A stretch of DNA of 64,000 bases, taken from positions 1 through 64,000 of the forward strand of contig DAOKZK010000001.1 in NCBI GenBank assembly GCA_035325645.1, in the 5' to 3' direction. Below, in pieces: positions 25,144 to 33,309 of this stretch. The notes under the pieces were generated by a model that was not told the origin of the DNA, ran no database searches, and saw only the letters and a list, made by a program, of their open reading frames with translations. Every line of letters begins with the position of its first letter. Positions within the stretch are counted from its first letter, which is position 1. A program made the position numbers and the translations under genes. This DNA is from Macondimonas sp035325645. Its GTDB lineage: Bacteria; Pseudomonadota; Gammaproteobacteria; UBA5335.

Positions 25144-25603
25144 AACCACACCACGTCCCGTTTTGGGTAGGGCCTATCAGTCGCTTTGGCCCTTTCAGCT
25201 TTACGACGTTTATCAGCAGTTTGCTTACGCTGACCTTTCAACTCAGCCTAGCGCCTCAACCGGGTTGCGACTCCCAGTATCACACCAGACCCCTCACGGA
25301 GCTGGTGTACCCCGCGAGGTGGCTACATTGTCAGTACGCTTGACACAACACCGTTACCAGTGCTGCATCGTACTTAGGCTACCGGCGGTTGAACGCCGGG
25401 TCTTGTCGTCTACTAAATGAGACTCAAGACAACTACATATGCGGCCTAGGCCGCCTAGGGTTTACTAAAGCCCGCTCAAGCCACTTGTTCCGTAAGGAAG
25501 CTCGTGGATTGCCACCGGAAGCACGGGCGACGGTGGAAAGGGCGCTTTTCTTCTCGCACTGACGTGGCGAGTAGGTAAGCCACCTAAGCGACTCGTGTCG
25601 CAC

Positions 25604-25642
25604 GCTTGGGAAGCTGAGGTTCTGCCATTGAACTACACCCGC
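25604..25642 (-). tRNA. tRNA-Gly(CCC), 5' exon of intron-split gene
   Basis: Minus-strand 5' part: acceptor GCGGGTG, TA, D-arm GTTC-AATGGCA-GAAC, the 5' anticodon strand TCAGC, the loop TTCCCAA and the first two bases (GC) of the 3' anticodon strand. It then stops at a group II intron start (GTGCG). Its anticodon arm resembles that of E. coli glyU. The 3' exon lies 2650 nt away at 22953-22919. Confidence 0.9.
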
Positions 25643-25653
25643 ACAGCGTCTCG

Positions 25654-25682
25654 ATTTTCGGGCGTTTCGGCGATGATGTAAA
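25654..25682 (-). promoter_or_regulatory. Promoter of the split tRNA-Gly and its intron
   Basis: On the minus strand TTTACA (25682-25677), a 17-bp spacer and GAAAAT (25659-25654) form a reasonable sigma-70 promoter ending about 11 bp before the tRNA 5' end. It would transcribe the 5' exon, the intron with its internal tRNA and maturase, and the 3' exon. The -10 matches consensus at four of six positions. Confidence 0.5.
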
Positions 25683-25769
25683 GCCGCTGGCGGACCGATC
25701 GCGGCAATAAGGGGCGGTTCTTGCGGTAAAATCGTCGGTTCCGTTTTTGGCTGGCGATCTGGGGCCGCA

Positions 25770-25988
25770 GTGACCGACACGATTTCGATCGAACTCAACG
25801 GCGTACCAACGCTGCTCGCGCCGGGCCTGACGCTGGCCGAGCTGCTGGCGCGCGAGGGCCTGCTCGAGCGGCGCATCGCCGTCGAACTCAACGGCGAGAT
25901 CGTCCCGCGCAGCGCCTACGCCGACGTTCGCCTGGAGTCCGGCGACCGGCTGGAGGTGGTGCATGCCATCGGCGGTGGCGCGACATGA
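25770..25988 (+). CDS. thiS: Sulfur carrier protein ThiS
   Basis: Small ubiquitin-like protein whose C-terminal thiocarboxylate donates sulfur to ThiG for thiazole synthesis. The 72-aa product starts at GTG, with VAVELNGEIVPRSAYADV typical of ThiS. The C-terminus reads HAIGGGAT, so two residues follow the glycines; ThiS normally ends in Gly-Gly. It overlaps thiG by ATGA. No TPP riboswitch was recognised in the 130 nt between the tRNA-Gly exon and this gene. Confidence 0.9.
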   Translation: MTDTISIELNGVPTLLAPGLTLAELLAREGLLERRIAVELNGEIVPRSAYADVRLESGDRLEVVHAIGGGAT

Positions 25989-26821
25989 CCGATGGAGAAG
26001 CCCACATGACCTCGACCGACCTCACCCCGCCCGTGGACCGGCCGCTGACGCTGGGGGGCCGCACCTACCGCTCGCGCCTGCTGGTGGGCACGGGCAAGTA
26101 CCGCGATCTGGCCGAAACCGCGCAGGCGGTGGCGGCGAGCGGCGCCGAGATCGTCACGCTCGCGGTGCGGCGCGTGAATCTTGGGCAGGACCCCAAGGCG
26201 CCCAACCTGCTCGAGGCGATCCCGCCGGAACGCTACACCCTGCTGCCCAACACGGCGGGCTGCTTCGACGCCGACAGCGCGGTACGCACCTGCCGGCTGG
26301 CGCGCGAACTGCTGGGCGGTCATCGGCTGGTGAAGCTGGAGGTCCTGGGCGATGAAAAAACGCTTTATCCCGACGTGCGTGCGACGCTCAAAGCCGCCGA
26401 GATCCTGATCCGCGATGGCTTCGAGGTGATGGTCTACACGAGCGACGACCCCATCGTGGCGCGCGAGCTGGAGGCCATGGGCTGCATCGCCATCATGCCG
26501 CTGGGCTCGCTGATCGGCTCGGGGATGGGCATCGTCAATCCCTGGAACATCCTAACCATCGTGGAGCAGGCCAAGGTGCCGGTGCTGGTCGATGCCGGGG
26601 TGGGGACGGCGTCCGACGCGGCCTTTGCCATGGAGCTCGGCTGCGACGGCGTGCTGATGAATACCGCCATCGCCGGGGCGCGCGAGCCGGTACGCATGGC
26701 GCGTGCCATGGCGCTGGCCGTCGAGGCCGGGCGCGAAGCCTTCCTCGCCGGCCGCATCGCGCGCAAGCGCTTCGCCAGCGCCTCCTCGCCCGTCGACGGG
26801 CTGTTCGTCGGCCGTCCCTGA
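25985..26821 (+). CDS. thiG: Thiazole synthase ThiG
   Basis: Condenses deoxyxylulose phosphate, dehydroglycine/iminoglycine and ThiS-thiocarboxylate into the thiazole of thiamine. The 278-aa TIM-barrel protein has SRLLVGTGKY near the N-terminus, the Schiff-base lysine in LVKLEVLGD, VYTSDDPIVARELEAMGC, and GSGMGIVNPWNI and VLVDAGVGTASDAAFAMELG for phosphate binding. An internal ATG at 26006 is an alternative start. thiS-thiG-trmB is a usual order. Confidence 0.96.
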   Translation: MTDGEAHMTSTDLTPPVDRPLTLGGRTYRSRLLVGTGKYRDLAETAQAVAASGAEIVTLAVRRVNLGQDPKAPNLLEAIPPERYTLLPNTAGCFDADSAVRTCRLARELLGGHRLVKLEVLGDEKTLYPDVRATLKAAEILIRDGFEVMVYTSDDPIVARELEAMGCIAIMPLGSLIGSGMGIVNPWNILTIVEQAKVPVLVDAGVGTASDAAFAMELGCDGVLMNTAIAGAREPVRMARAMALAVEAGREAFLAGRIARKRFASASSPVDGLFVGRP

Positions 26822-26831
26822 GGATCCACGC

Positions 26832-27554
26832 ATGCAGCCCGTCCACCGTCCGGTGCGCAGTTTCGTGCGCCGCCAGGGGCGCATCACGCCGGCGCAGGAG
26901 CGCGCTTTTGCGAGCCTGATGGATCGCCATGGCGTACCGGCCGAACCGGAGCAGGTCGACCTCGCGGCCCTGTTCGGCCGCGCGGCGCCGACGCTGCTGG
27001 AGATCGGTTTCGGGACCGGCGAGGCGCTGACCGCATTTGCGCGCGCGCATCCGGACTGGAACGCGCTCGGCATCGAGGTCCATCAGCCCGGCGTCGGGCG
27101 CTTGCTCAATACCATCGAAAAAGAAGTGCTCACGCACGTGCGCGTGCATGCCGACGACGCCGTGCCGTTTCTCGCGACCCGCCTGCGCCCGGGTCAGATC
27201 GACCGCATCCATGTGTTCTTTCCCGACCCCTGGCCCAAGAAACGCCATCAGAAACGCCGCCTCATCCAGCCTGCGTTCGTTGCGCTGCTCACGCGCCAGC
27301 TCAAGCCTGGCGGAGTCTTGCACTTGGCCACCGACTGGGAGGACTATGCATTACAGATGGCTGACGTTCTGGCTGGCCGGCCGGAACTGATCAACACCAG
27401 CAGCGATGGTCCGTACATCCCCCGTCCATCCGAGCGGCCCTTGACCCGATTCGAGCAGCGGGGTCAGCGCCTGGGGCACGGCGTGTGGGATCTGTGCTGG
27501 CGCCGTGCGGCAGATGGCGGCGAATGCGCGGCACACGAACAGGCGGGGGATTAG
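26832..27554 (+). CDS. trmB: tRNA (guanine-N7-)-methyltransferase
   Basis: Methylates G46 of tRNAs with SAM. The 240-aa protein has RTFVRRQGR-like start (SFVRRQGRITPAQ), the AdoMet site LLEIGFGTGEAL, GIEVHQPGVGRLL, and the signature HVFFPDPWPKKRHQKRRL. The ATG at 26832 lies 10 nt after the thiG stop. It is adjacent to a phosphoribulokinase gene, three bases downstream. Confidence 0.95.
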   Translation: MQPVHRPVRSFVRRQGRITPAQERAFASLMDRHGVPAEPEQVDLAALFGRAAPTLLEIGFGTGEALTAFARAHPDWNALGIEVHQPGVGRLLNTIEKEVLTHVRVHADDAVPFLATRLRPGQIDRIHVFFPDPWPKKRHQKRRLIQPAFVALLTRQLKPGGVLHLATDWEDYALQMADVLAGRPELINTSSDGPYIPRPSERPLTRFEQRGQRLGHGVWDLCWRRAADGGECAAHEQAGD

Positions 27555-27557
27555 TCC

Positions 27558-28475
27558 ATGTCGAAACTGCACCCGATCATTGCGGTCACCGGCTCCTCCG
27601 GTGCCGGAACCAGCACCGCCCGCATCGCCTTCGAGCACATGTTCATGCGCATGAACCTGCGCGCGGCCATCGTCGAGGGCGACAGTTTTCACGCCTACGA
27701 CCGCGAGACCATGGCGCAGCAGCTGCATCGGGCCAGCGTGCGCGGCGAACGCTTCAGCCATTTCGGCCCCTCGGCCAATCTGTTCGACAAGCTCGAGGAG
27801 CTGTTCCGCAGCTATGGCGCCACGGGCCAGGGGGAATCACGCCGTTACCTGCATACCGACGCCGAGGCCAGTGCCTTCGGCCAGAAGGCCGGCACCTTCA
27901 CGCCCTGGACACCCTTGCCGCCGGACACCGATCTCTTGCTGTACGAGGGCTTGCACGGGGGCCTCGTCACCGATCGGGTCAACGTCGCCCAGCACGTCGA
28001 TCTGTTGATCGGCCTGGTGCCGACCATCAACCTCGAATGGATCCAGAAGATCCACCGCGACACCAACGAACGCGGCTACAGCGCCGAGCGGGTGAAGGAG
28101 ACCATCCTGCGCCGCATGCACGATTACGTGCACTACATGGTTCCGCAGTTTTCGCAGACCGACATCAACTTTCAGCGCGTACCGACCGTCGACACCTCCA
28201 ATCCTTTCATCGCCCGCGACATCCCGACGCAGGATGAAAGTTTCGTGGTGATCCGCTTCAAGAATCCGCGCAAGTGGCCCGTGCAGTTCCCCGAGATGCT
28301 GGCCATGGTCCATGGCTCGTTCATGTCGCGGCGCAACACCATCGTCGTCCCCGGCGGCAAGATGGGCATGGCGATGGAAATCATCCTCATGCCCATCCTG
28401 GAACAATTGATGCGCAACCGGGACAACGCCCGCCGCCGCAGCCGAAAAAAAATCTCGCCACCCGAAACACGCTGA
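27558..28475 (+). CDS. prk: Phosphoribulokinase
   Basis: Makes ribulose-1,5-bisphosphate from ribulose-5-phosphate and ATP, the step that feeds Rubisco in the Calvin cycle. The 305-aa length matches the proteobacterial octameric type. The P-loop is GSSGAGTSTA at residues 12-21, followed by EGDSFHAYDR, and LLLYEGLHGGLVTD with the Walker B-like part and catalytic acid. The C-terminus is basic. It indicates autotrophic capacity. Rubisco is not in the window. The aldo/keto reductase gene follows by 17 nt. Confidence 0.96.
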   Translation: MSKLHPIIAVTGSSGAGTSTARIAFEHMFMRMNLRAAIVEGDSFHAYDRETMAQQLHRASVRGERFSHFGPSANLFDKLEELFRSYGATGQGESRRYLHTDAEASAFGQKAGTFTPWTPLPPDTDLLLYEGLHGGLVTDRVNVAQHVDLLIGLVPTINLEWIQKIHRDTNERGYSAERVKETILRRMHDYVHYMVPQFSQTDINFQRVPTVDTSNPFIARDIPTQDESFVVIRFKNPRKWPVQFPEMLAMVHGSFMSRRNTIVVPGGKMGMAMEIILMPILEQLMRNRDNARRRSRKKISPPETR

Positions 28476-28492
28476 GCAAGCCGGAGGTCAGC

Positions 28493-29536
28493 ATGGACTA
28501 TCGCGCCCTCGGCCATAGCGGCCTGTCGGTCAGTGCCATCGGCCTCGGCACCATGACCTGGGGCGAGCAGAACAGCGAGGCCGAGGCCCACGCCCAGATC
28601 GAGCAGGCGCTCGCGGCCGGCGTGAACCTGATCGACACGGCCGAGATGTATCCGGTCCCGCCGCGCGCCGCGACGCAGGGACACACCGAAACCATTCTCG
28701 GCAACTGGCTGGCCCGCAATGCCGCGCGGCGCGCCGATCTCATCATCGCCACCAAGGCCGTCGGCCGCGCCGACTGGTTGCCCTGGATCCGCGACGGGCA
28801 GACCCGCCTGACGCGTCACCAGATCACCGCCGCGCTCGAGACCAGCTTGCGCCGACTTCAGACGGACTACATCGACCTCTACCAGTTGCACTGGCCCGAC
28901 CGCGCAACCAACTTCTTCGGCCGTCTCGGCTATGAACACCGCGAGCAGCCCGACGAGACACCGCTGCTCGAAACGCTCGCGACGCTGGATGACCTGGTGC
29001 GCGCGGGCAAGATCCGGCAGGTCGGCGTATCCAACGAAACACCGTGGGGCGTGATGCGCTATCTGGCGTTGTCCGAGCGCCTGGGGCTGCCTCGCATCGC
29101 CAGCATCCAGAACCCCTACAACCTGCTCAACCGCAGCTTCGAAATCGGACTTGCCGAAATCGCCCACCGTGAGAATGTGCCGCTCCTAGCGTATTCGCCG
29201 CTGGCTTTTGGCGTCCTGAGCGGCAAATACTTGGGGGGCGCACGACCAGCTACCGGTCGCCTGACCCTTTTTGAGCGCTTCAGCCGTTACACGAATCCCC
29301 AGGCCGAGGCAGCGACCGCCGCCTACGTGGCGCTGGCACAACGCCATGGCCTCGATCCCGCACACATGGCGCTCGCCTTCATCCTGTCGCGGCCGTTCGT
29401 GAGCAGTATCTTGGTCGGTGCGACGACAGCGGAACAACTCAGCCACAATCTCGCCGCCGAGGCGATGACACTCACGCCGGATCTGCTCGCCGACATCGAG
29501 GCCGTTCATCGGGCACACCCCAACCCGGCGCCGTAA
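28493..29536 (+). CDS. Aldo/keto reductase (Tas-like)
   Basis: NADPH-dependent oxidoreductase of the AKR superfamily, closest in style to E. coli Tas. The 347-aa product begins MDYRALGHSGLSVSAIGLGT, with DTAEMYPVPPRAATQG and the catalytic Asp/Tyr pair, YIDLYQLHWPDR, and a C-terminal NADP-binding part (SSILVGATTAEQLSHNL). GGAGG lies 5 nt before the ATG at 28493; the frame is open further upstream inside prk. The substrate is unknown. Confidence 0.92.
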   Translation: MDYRALGHSGLSVSAIGLGTMTWGEQNSEAEAHAQIEQALAAGVNLIDTAEMYPVPPRAATQGHTETILGNWLARNAARRADLIIATKAVGRADWLPWIRDGQTRLTRHQITAALETSLRRLQTDYIDLYQLHWPDRATNFFGRLGYEHREQPDETPLLETLATLDDLVRAGKIRQVGVSNETPWGVMRYLALSERLGLPRIASIQNPYNLLNRSFEIGLAEIAHRENVPLLAYSPLAFGVLSGKYLGGARPATGRLTLFERFSRYTNPQAEAATAAYVALAQRHGLDPAHMALAFILSRPFVSSILVGATTAEQLSHNLAAEAMTLTPDLLADIEAVHRAHPNPAP

Positions 29537-29659
29537 CGAAAGCGGCGATTGCCGCGATCGTCGACCGTCTTGGGGGATGACGGCGGAACTTCAGGTACAT
29601 CGGTCAGTCCATTTCATCGTGTGCATCATCATTGTCGGTTTTATACAGGAGATGGAACG

Positions 29660-29974
29660 ATGCTCTTCAATCGCAGGTCGACCGGTAAACGGGCGCGATA
29701 CGCGGCACGTCGCGCAGTCCGCGATCACAACTTCGACGCACTCGACGACCTCTTCGACGACTTGGAAACCATGGCGGTGGATCGCCTGCGATCCCTGCGG
29801 GAGAAAGTCGTGGGAGGCGTCCATCGACTGAATTGGGACGACATTCGCGAATCCCTCCCGGAGGATTGGCACCGCTCCGCCGCCTCGCAATATGCGCGCG
29901 CGCATCCGTTGCAGGTGATTGGCGTCGCCGCGCTCGCTCTGTGGGCCATTTCGAACCTCAGAAAGTCGTCCTGA
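29660..29974 (+). CDS. YqjD/ElaB-like (DUF883) membrane-anchored protein
   Basis: A 104-aa protein with a charged, helical N-terminal part (DALDDLFDDLETMAVDRLRS) and one C-terminal membrane helix preceded by AHPLQVIGVAALALWAI. This is the layout of DUF883 proteins such as YqjD, which tether ribosomes to the inner membrane in stationary phase. GGAG lies 8 nt before the ATG. It heads a three-gene set with YqjE- and YqjK-like genes, as in E. coli. Confidence 0.78.
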   Translation: MLFNRRSTGKRARYAARRAVRDHNFDALDDLFDDLETMAVDRLRSLREKVVGGVHRLNWDDIRESLPEDWHRSAASQYARAHPLQVIGVAALALWAISNLRKSS

Positions 29975-30019
29975 TCACCCTATCTCGGCGCCCGGAACGC
30001 ACGAGCGAGGAACACACTC

Positions 30020-30421
30020 ATGGCCACAGTCCCTCTGGGGATACAAATCCGCCGGCTGTTCACCCTCCTCGCAGAGATCGCGCTGACGCGAGCCGATCTG
30101 GCACGATTGGAATTCGCCGAATGGCGCGGCCAGACCGCACGGGCGATTCTGTTTGCCATCGGCCTTGCGATCAGCGCCTTCCTGACGGTCCAAACCTTGT
30201 TGGTGGCTATCCTCGTGCAATGCTGGGACACCTGCCGGGAAACGGCCGCTTGGTCGCTGGTGGGCTTCTTCGCCGTGATGTTGCTGATCTGCGGGATAGG
30301 TCTGATTCTCGCACTGAAGGCCAGCCGGCAGTTTCTGCAGGCCACACGAGAGGTATTGCTGGATGACCTGGAGAGCCTAAAAGATGAGTACGACACGCGG
30401 TTCCCGGCGTCAGATGATTGA
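30020..30421 (+). CDS. yqjE: YqjE/phage holin superfamily III membrane protein
   Basis: A 133-aa inner membrane protein with two hydrophobic helices (AILFAIGLAISAFLTVQTLL and SLVGFFAVMLLICGIGLIL) between charged ends, the DUF1469 layout. Its position between YqjD-like and YqjK-like genes supports the call. Its 3' end overlaps the next gene by 38 bp. Its role is unknown beyond an association with stress and stationary phase. Confidence 0.78.
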   Translation: MATVPLGIQIRRLFTLLAEIALTRADLARLEFAEWRGQTARAILFAIGLAISAFLTVQTLLVAILVQCWDTCRETAAWSLVGFFAVMLLICGIGLILALKASRQFLQATREVLLDDLESLKDEYDTRFPASDD

Positions 30422-30758
30422 AGCGGAAAAGGCGCGTCTGGTTCGTCGCGCCGAGCGCCAACGAGGTCGACTGAGCGCACAGAGCAGCCGCTTGGTACAA
30501 AGCATTCCGGGGCGTTCCTGGCTGATGGACCGGGGGAGCCGGCAAGAGGGCGGAACGACCCCGTCGGACGCCACGTCACGCAGCTTACATCCTTTGCTGA
30601 TCGGGGCGGCCGGGCTCGTTTTGCCTCAGCTCATCAAACGGCATCCGGTTCTGCGGCTTGCCGCGCTGGGATGGGGCGCCTATCAATTGGTCTCGGGCGA
30701 GCATCCGCGCGCCAAGACGGCGCCGCGCCGCCGCTCCCTGCTGCGGCGGTTTCTGTGA
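30384..30758 (+). CDS. YqjK-like protein
   Basis: A 124-aa basic protein. The N-terminal half is Arg/Glu-rich (EAEKARLVRRAERQRGRLSA); the C-terminal half has a hydrophobic segment (HPLLIGAAGLVLPQLI) and ends RRRSLLRRFL. Its overlap with the yqjE-like gene and the three-gene order support a YqjK-type member. Similarity is by layout more than by motif. Confidence 0.65.
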   Translation: MSTTRGSRRQMIEAEKARLVRRAERQRGRLSAQSSRLVQSIPGRSWLMDRGSRQEGGTTPSDATSRSLHPLLIGAAGLVLPQLIKRHPVLRLAALGWGAYQLVSGEHPRAKTAPRRRSLLRRFL

Positions 30759-30870
30759 TGAAAATCGGCTGAGAAGCGCTTAAACTCGTTTCCTGACGAC
30801 CGGTCGCCGATTGAGGCGGCGGGGCGAGCGCGGGCAGGACGCCCGCGCTTTCATTCATGGAAGTTTCATC

Positions 30871-32001
30871 ATGAAAACCCTCCTTCATCTGATGGCCTGG
30901 CTACTGGGCAGCGGCCTGCTTTACCTTGCGGGACTCATGATCTGGGTCGAAACCCAGCGCCGCGGCGACCGCTATTTCGGCCGCACGCTGGCCGAACGGC
31001 GCCGATTCGTCGCGCGCCTGCAGTGGCATGCCCGCTACGTGCGGCCACTCTTCGAGGCCATCGCGCGCATCAAGCGCCTCAAGCATGTGCCGGTCATGCG
31101 CTATGGCCGCGTTACCGGCCCCGTGATGATGAGCAGCAAGCGATCCTATGCGCGCACGGTGCACTACCGCCCGGAGGCGGCCGACATCTTCATCGCCACG
31201 CAGATGAAATGCGGCACGACCTGGATGCAGCAGATCGTCTTCGAAATCCTGCACGGCGGCGAGGGCGATCTGTCCGACACCGGCTATCGCCACATGTACG
31301 CCGTGAGCCCTTGGATCGAGACCAGCCCGACCTCCAGCGTGCCCATGGAGCGCGCCCCGCTCGTCGGCCCGCGCCGCAACCGCATCATCAAGACGCACAT
31401 GCCGGCCCAGCTCATCCCCCATTCTGACGTCGCCAAATACATCTATGTCACCCGTCATCCAGTGAGTTGTTTCGCCAGCTGTGTGGACTTCATCTACAAG
31501 GGCATGGGTCCGCTGACGCCGACGCGCGCCGACATGCTCGACTGGTTCTGCAGCGACGACATGTGGTGGATGTCCTGGCCCGACAACGTGGAGAGTTGGT
31601 GGCAGCGCAGCCAACAACACGACAACGTGCTGTTCGTGCATTACGAGGATCTGAAACGCGATCTGGCCGGCGGCATCCGCCAGGTCGCCGCGTTCCTCGA
31701 CGTGCCCCTGACCGATGCACAACTCGCCAAAATTGTGCACAAGGCCAGCTTCGACTACATGCGCGAACACGAGGAGGAATTCGAGATGTTCGCGCCCAAT
31801 CTGTTCAGCGTGTCCACGCCCGAAAACATCCGCTACATGCAGTCGGGCGCTCTGGACCGCTACAAGGATGCCGGGCAGGCCGAACGCGAACGCATCCTTG
31901 CTTTTTGCCGCGCGCGGCTGGCTCATGCCAGTTACCCCGTGGCCCGTTTCTACCCGGACATCCTGGCGCCGGCTGTCGGAAGCGCAGCAGCATCGGCCTG
32001 A
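30871..32001 (+). CDS. Membrane-anchored sulfotransferase
   Basis: A 376-aa protein of the PAPS-dependent sulfotransferase family. An N-terminal hydrophobic helix (LMAWLLGSGLLYLAGLMIWV) anchors it to the membrane. The 5'-phosphosulfate loop is MKCGTTWMQQI and the 3'-phosphate site is YVTRHPVSCFASC. An acceptor-side histidine (IKTHMPAQL) lies between them. It ends two bases before a glycerophosphodiester phosphodiesterase gene, so a lipid or glycolipid acceptor is plausible. The start at 30871 was chosen for the signal-anchor; no strong ribosome site is seen. Confidence 0.85.
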   Translation: MKTLLHLMAWLLGSGLLYLAGLMIWVETQRRGDRYFGRTLAERRRFVARLQWHARYVRPLFEAIARIKRLKHVPVMRYGRVTGPVMMSSKRSYARTVHYRPEAADIFIATQMKCGTTWMQQIVFEILHGGEGDLSDTGYRHMYAVSPWIETSPTSSVPMERAPLVGPRRNRIIKTHMPAQLIPHSDVAKYIYVTRHPVSCFASCVDFIYKGMGPLTPTRADMLDWFCSDDMWWMSWPDNVESWWQRSQQHDNVLFVHYEDLKRDLAGGIRQVAAFLDVPLTDAQLAKIVHKASFDYMREHEEEFEMFAPNLFSVSTPENIRYMQSGALDRYKDAGQAERERILAFCRARLAHASYPVARFYPDILAPAVGSAAASA

Positions 32002-32003
32002 GT

Positions 32004-33035
32004 GTGACGGCCGGACCTCAACCGACGAAACCGATCGTCATCGCCCACCGCGGCGCCAGCGGTTATCTGCCCGAGCACACCCTGGCCGCCTACGCGACCG
32101 CTGTTTTCCAGGGTGCGGACTTTATCGAGCCCGATCTCGTCATGACGCGTGACGGCCGGCTCATCGCCCGCCATGACAACCGCCTCGATGTCACCACCGA
32201 CGTGGCCCGGCGGCCCGAGTTCGCCTGCAGGCGCACCACGCGCGCAGTCGACGGCCGGCACCTGACCGGATGGTTCAGCGAGGATTTCACGCTCGCCGAG
32301 ATCCGGACGCTGCGGGCCGTGGAACGGCTGCCGCAACTTCGTCCGGCCAATGCGCGCTTCGATGGGCAGTTTCCGGTGCCGACGCTCGAGGAAATTCTGG
32401 CCTTGCGCGAGGCGTTGGAAGGCGTCACCGGTCGTCCCATCGGCCTCTATCCCGAAATCAAGCATCCCACGCATTTTCGAGAGCGCGACCTGCCGATGGA
32501 AGGCCCGCTCGTCGAGACGCTACACCGTCATGGTCTCGAGGACGGCTGCAGGGTTTACATCCAGTCCTTCGAGGTCGCGAGCCTGCAGCGTCTGCGCCGG
32601 CTGACCCGCATCCCGCTGATCCAACTGCTGGCGTCCGAGGGTCAGCCCTTTGACGTAAAGGCTTCAGGTGGCGCACTCACCTATGCCCGGATGGCCACCG
32701 CGGCCGGACTCAAAGACATCACTGTCTACGCCGCCGGTGTCGGGCCGGACAAAACGCTGCTGATCCCGCGCGATGAAACGGGCCGGCTCGATCCCGGTCG
32801 CGCCACTACGTTTGTGGCCGATGCCCACCGCGTCGGCCTCAAAGTCCATCCCTACACGTTCCGCGCCGACAACTGTTTCTTACCCGCAAATCACAGGCAC
32901 GGCGACGATCCTGCCGCCCTCGGCGATCTGGCAGGCGAACTGGCTGTTTTTCTCGCCCTTGGGATCGATGGCTTTTTCACCGACCAGCCTGACCTTGGCG
33001 TGCAGATTCGCGATACCGCACGATCCTTGACCTGA
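32004..33035 (+). CDS. glpQ: Glycerophosphodiester phosphodiesterase
   Basis: Hydrolyses glycerophosphodiesters to glycerol-3-phosphate and alcohol. The 343-aa product has the GDPD signature IVIAHRGASGYLPEHT at the N-terminus, EPDLVMTRDGRLIARHD with metal ligands, and LYPEIKHPTHFRERD. The GTG at 32004 overlaps nothing and follows the sulfotransferase stop by two bases. No signal peptide is seen, so a cytoplasmic (UgpQ-like) location is likely, although the length and insertions resemble periplasmic GlpQ. Confidence 0.9.
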   Translation: MTAGPQPTKPIVIAHRGASGYLPEHTLAAYATAVFQGADFIEPDLVMTRDGRLIARHDNRLDVTTDVARRPEFACRRTTRAVDGRHLTGWFSEDFTLAEIRTLRAVERLPQLRPANARFDGQFPVPTLEEILALREALEGVTGRPIGLYPEIKHPTHFRERDLPMEGPLVETLHRHGLEDGCRVYIQSFEVASLQRLRRLTRIPLIQLLASEGQPFDVKASGGALTYARMATAAGLKDITVYAAGVGPDKTLLIPRDETGRLDPGRATTFVADAHRVGLKVHPYTFRADNCFLPANHRHGDDPAALGDLAGELAVFLALGIDGFFTDQPDLGVQIRDTARSLT

Positions 33036-33060
33036 AGCGCGAGCGGCGCGGATCTGTTTT

Positions 33061-33207
33061 ATGATGACAAGACGCTGGATCGGGCAGGTCGACGCCAAGT
33101 TGCATCAGTGGCGCCGTCACCCGCCGATATCCGATCAGATCCATGTCTCCACGAGGCGATGGCACCCGCCGAGCACCCGTGAACTCGCCCAAGGGGGGCG
33201 ACTGTGA
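33061..33207 (+). CDS. Possible small basic protein
   Basis: A 48-residue frame starting ATGATG, rich in Arg, His and Trp (KLHQWRRHPPISDQIHVSTR). Its TGA overlaps the GTG start of the following secreted-protein gene (GTGA), which is the only support for translation. I do not recognise it and it may be chance. Confidence 0.25.
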   Translation: MMTRRWIGQVDAKLHQWRRHPPISDQIHVSTRRWHPPSTRELAQGGRL

Positions 33208-33309
33208 ACACGAACCGCGCCGCTGTCGCCCGGTGTGTGTCGTTCAGGAGTTCCGCCCGCCGGCGATGCTGGACTGTCGTGGTCGTGCTGATCGCCGCCG
33301 CCTTTCAGG

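Larger units (their letters stand above)
22954..25603 (-). mobile_element. Group II intron inserted in tRNA-Gly(CCC), carrying its own tRNA-Gly
   Basis: On the minus strand the intron starts GTGCGAC (25603) and ends GAC (22954), matching group II GTGYG...AY boundaries; length 2650 nt. Domains I-III occupy about 25603-24800, domain IV contains an intact tRNA-Gly and the maturase gene, domain V is a canonical 34-nt hairpin (23028-22995), and domain VI has a bulged A seven nucleotides from the 3' end. The EBS1 loop (25135-25130) pairs 6/6 with IBS1 at the end of the 5' exon. The maturase has an HNH domain, as in chloroplast-like (CL) classes. All splicing parts look intact. Confidence 0.9.

Noticed and set aside
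25643..25769. TPP riboswitch upstream of thiS
   Set aside because: The CUGAGA and other conserved THI-box elements are absent, and the space is short.
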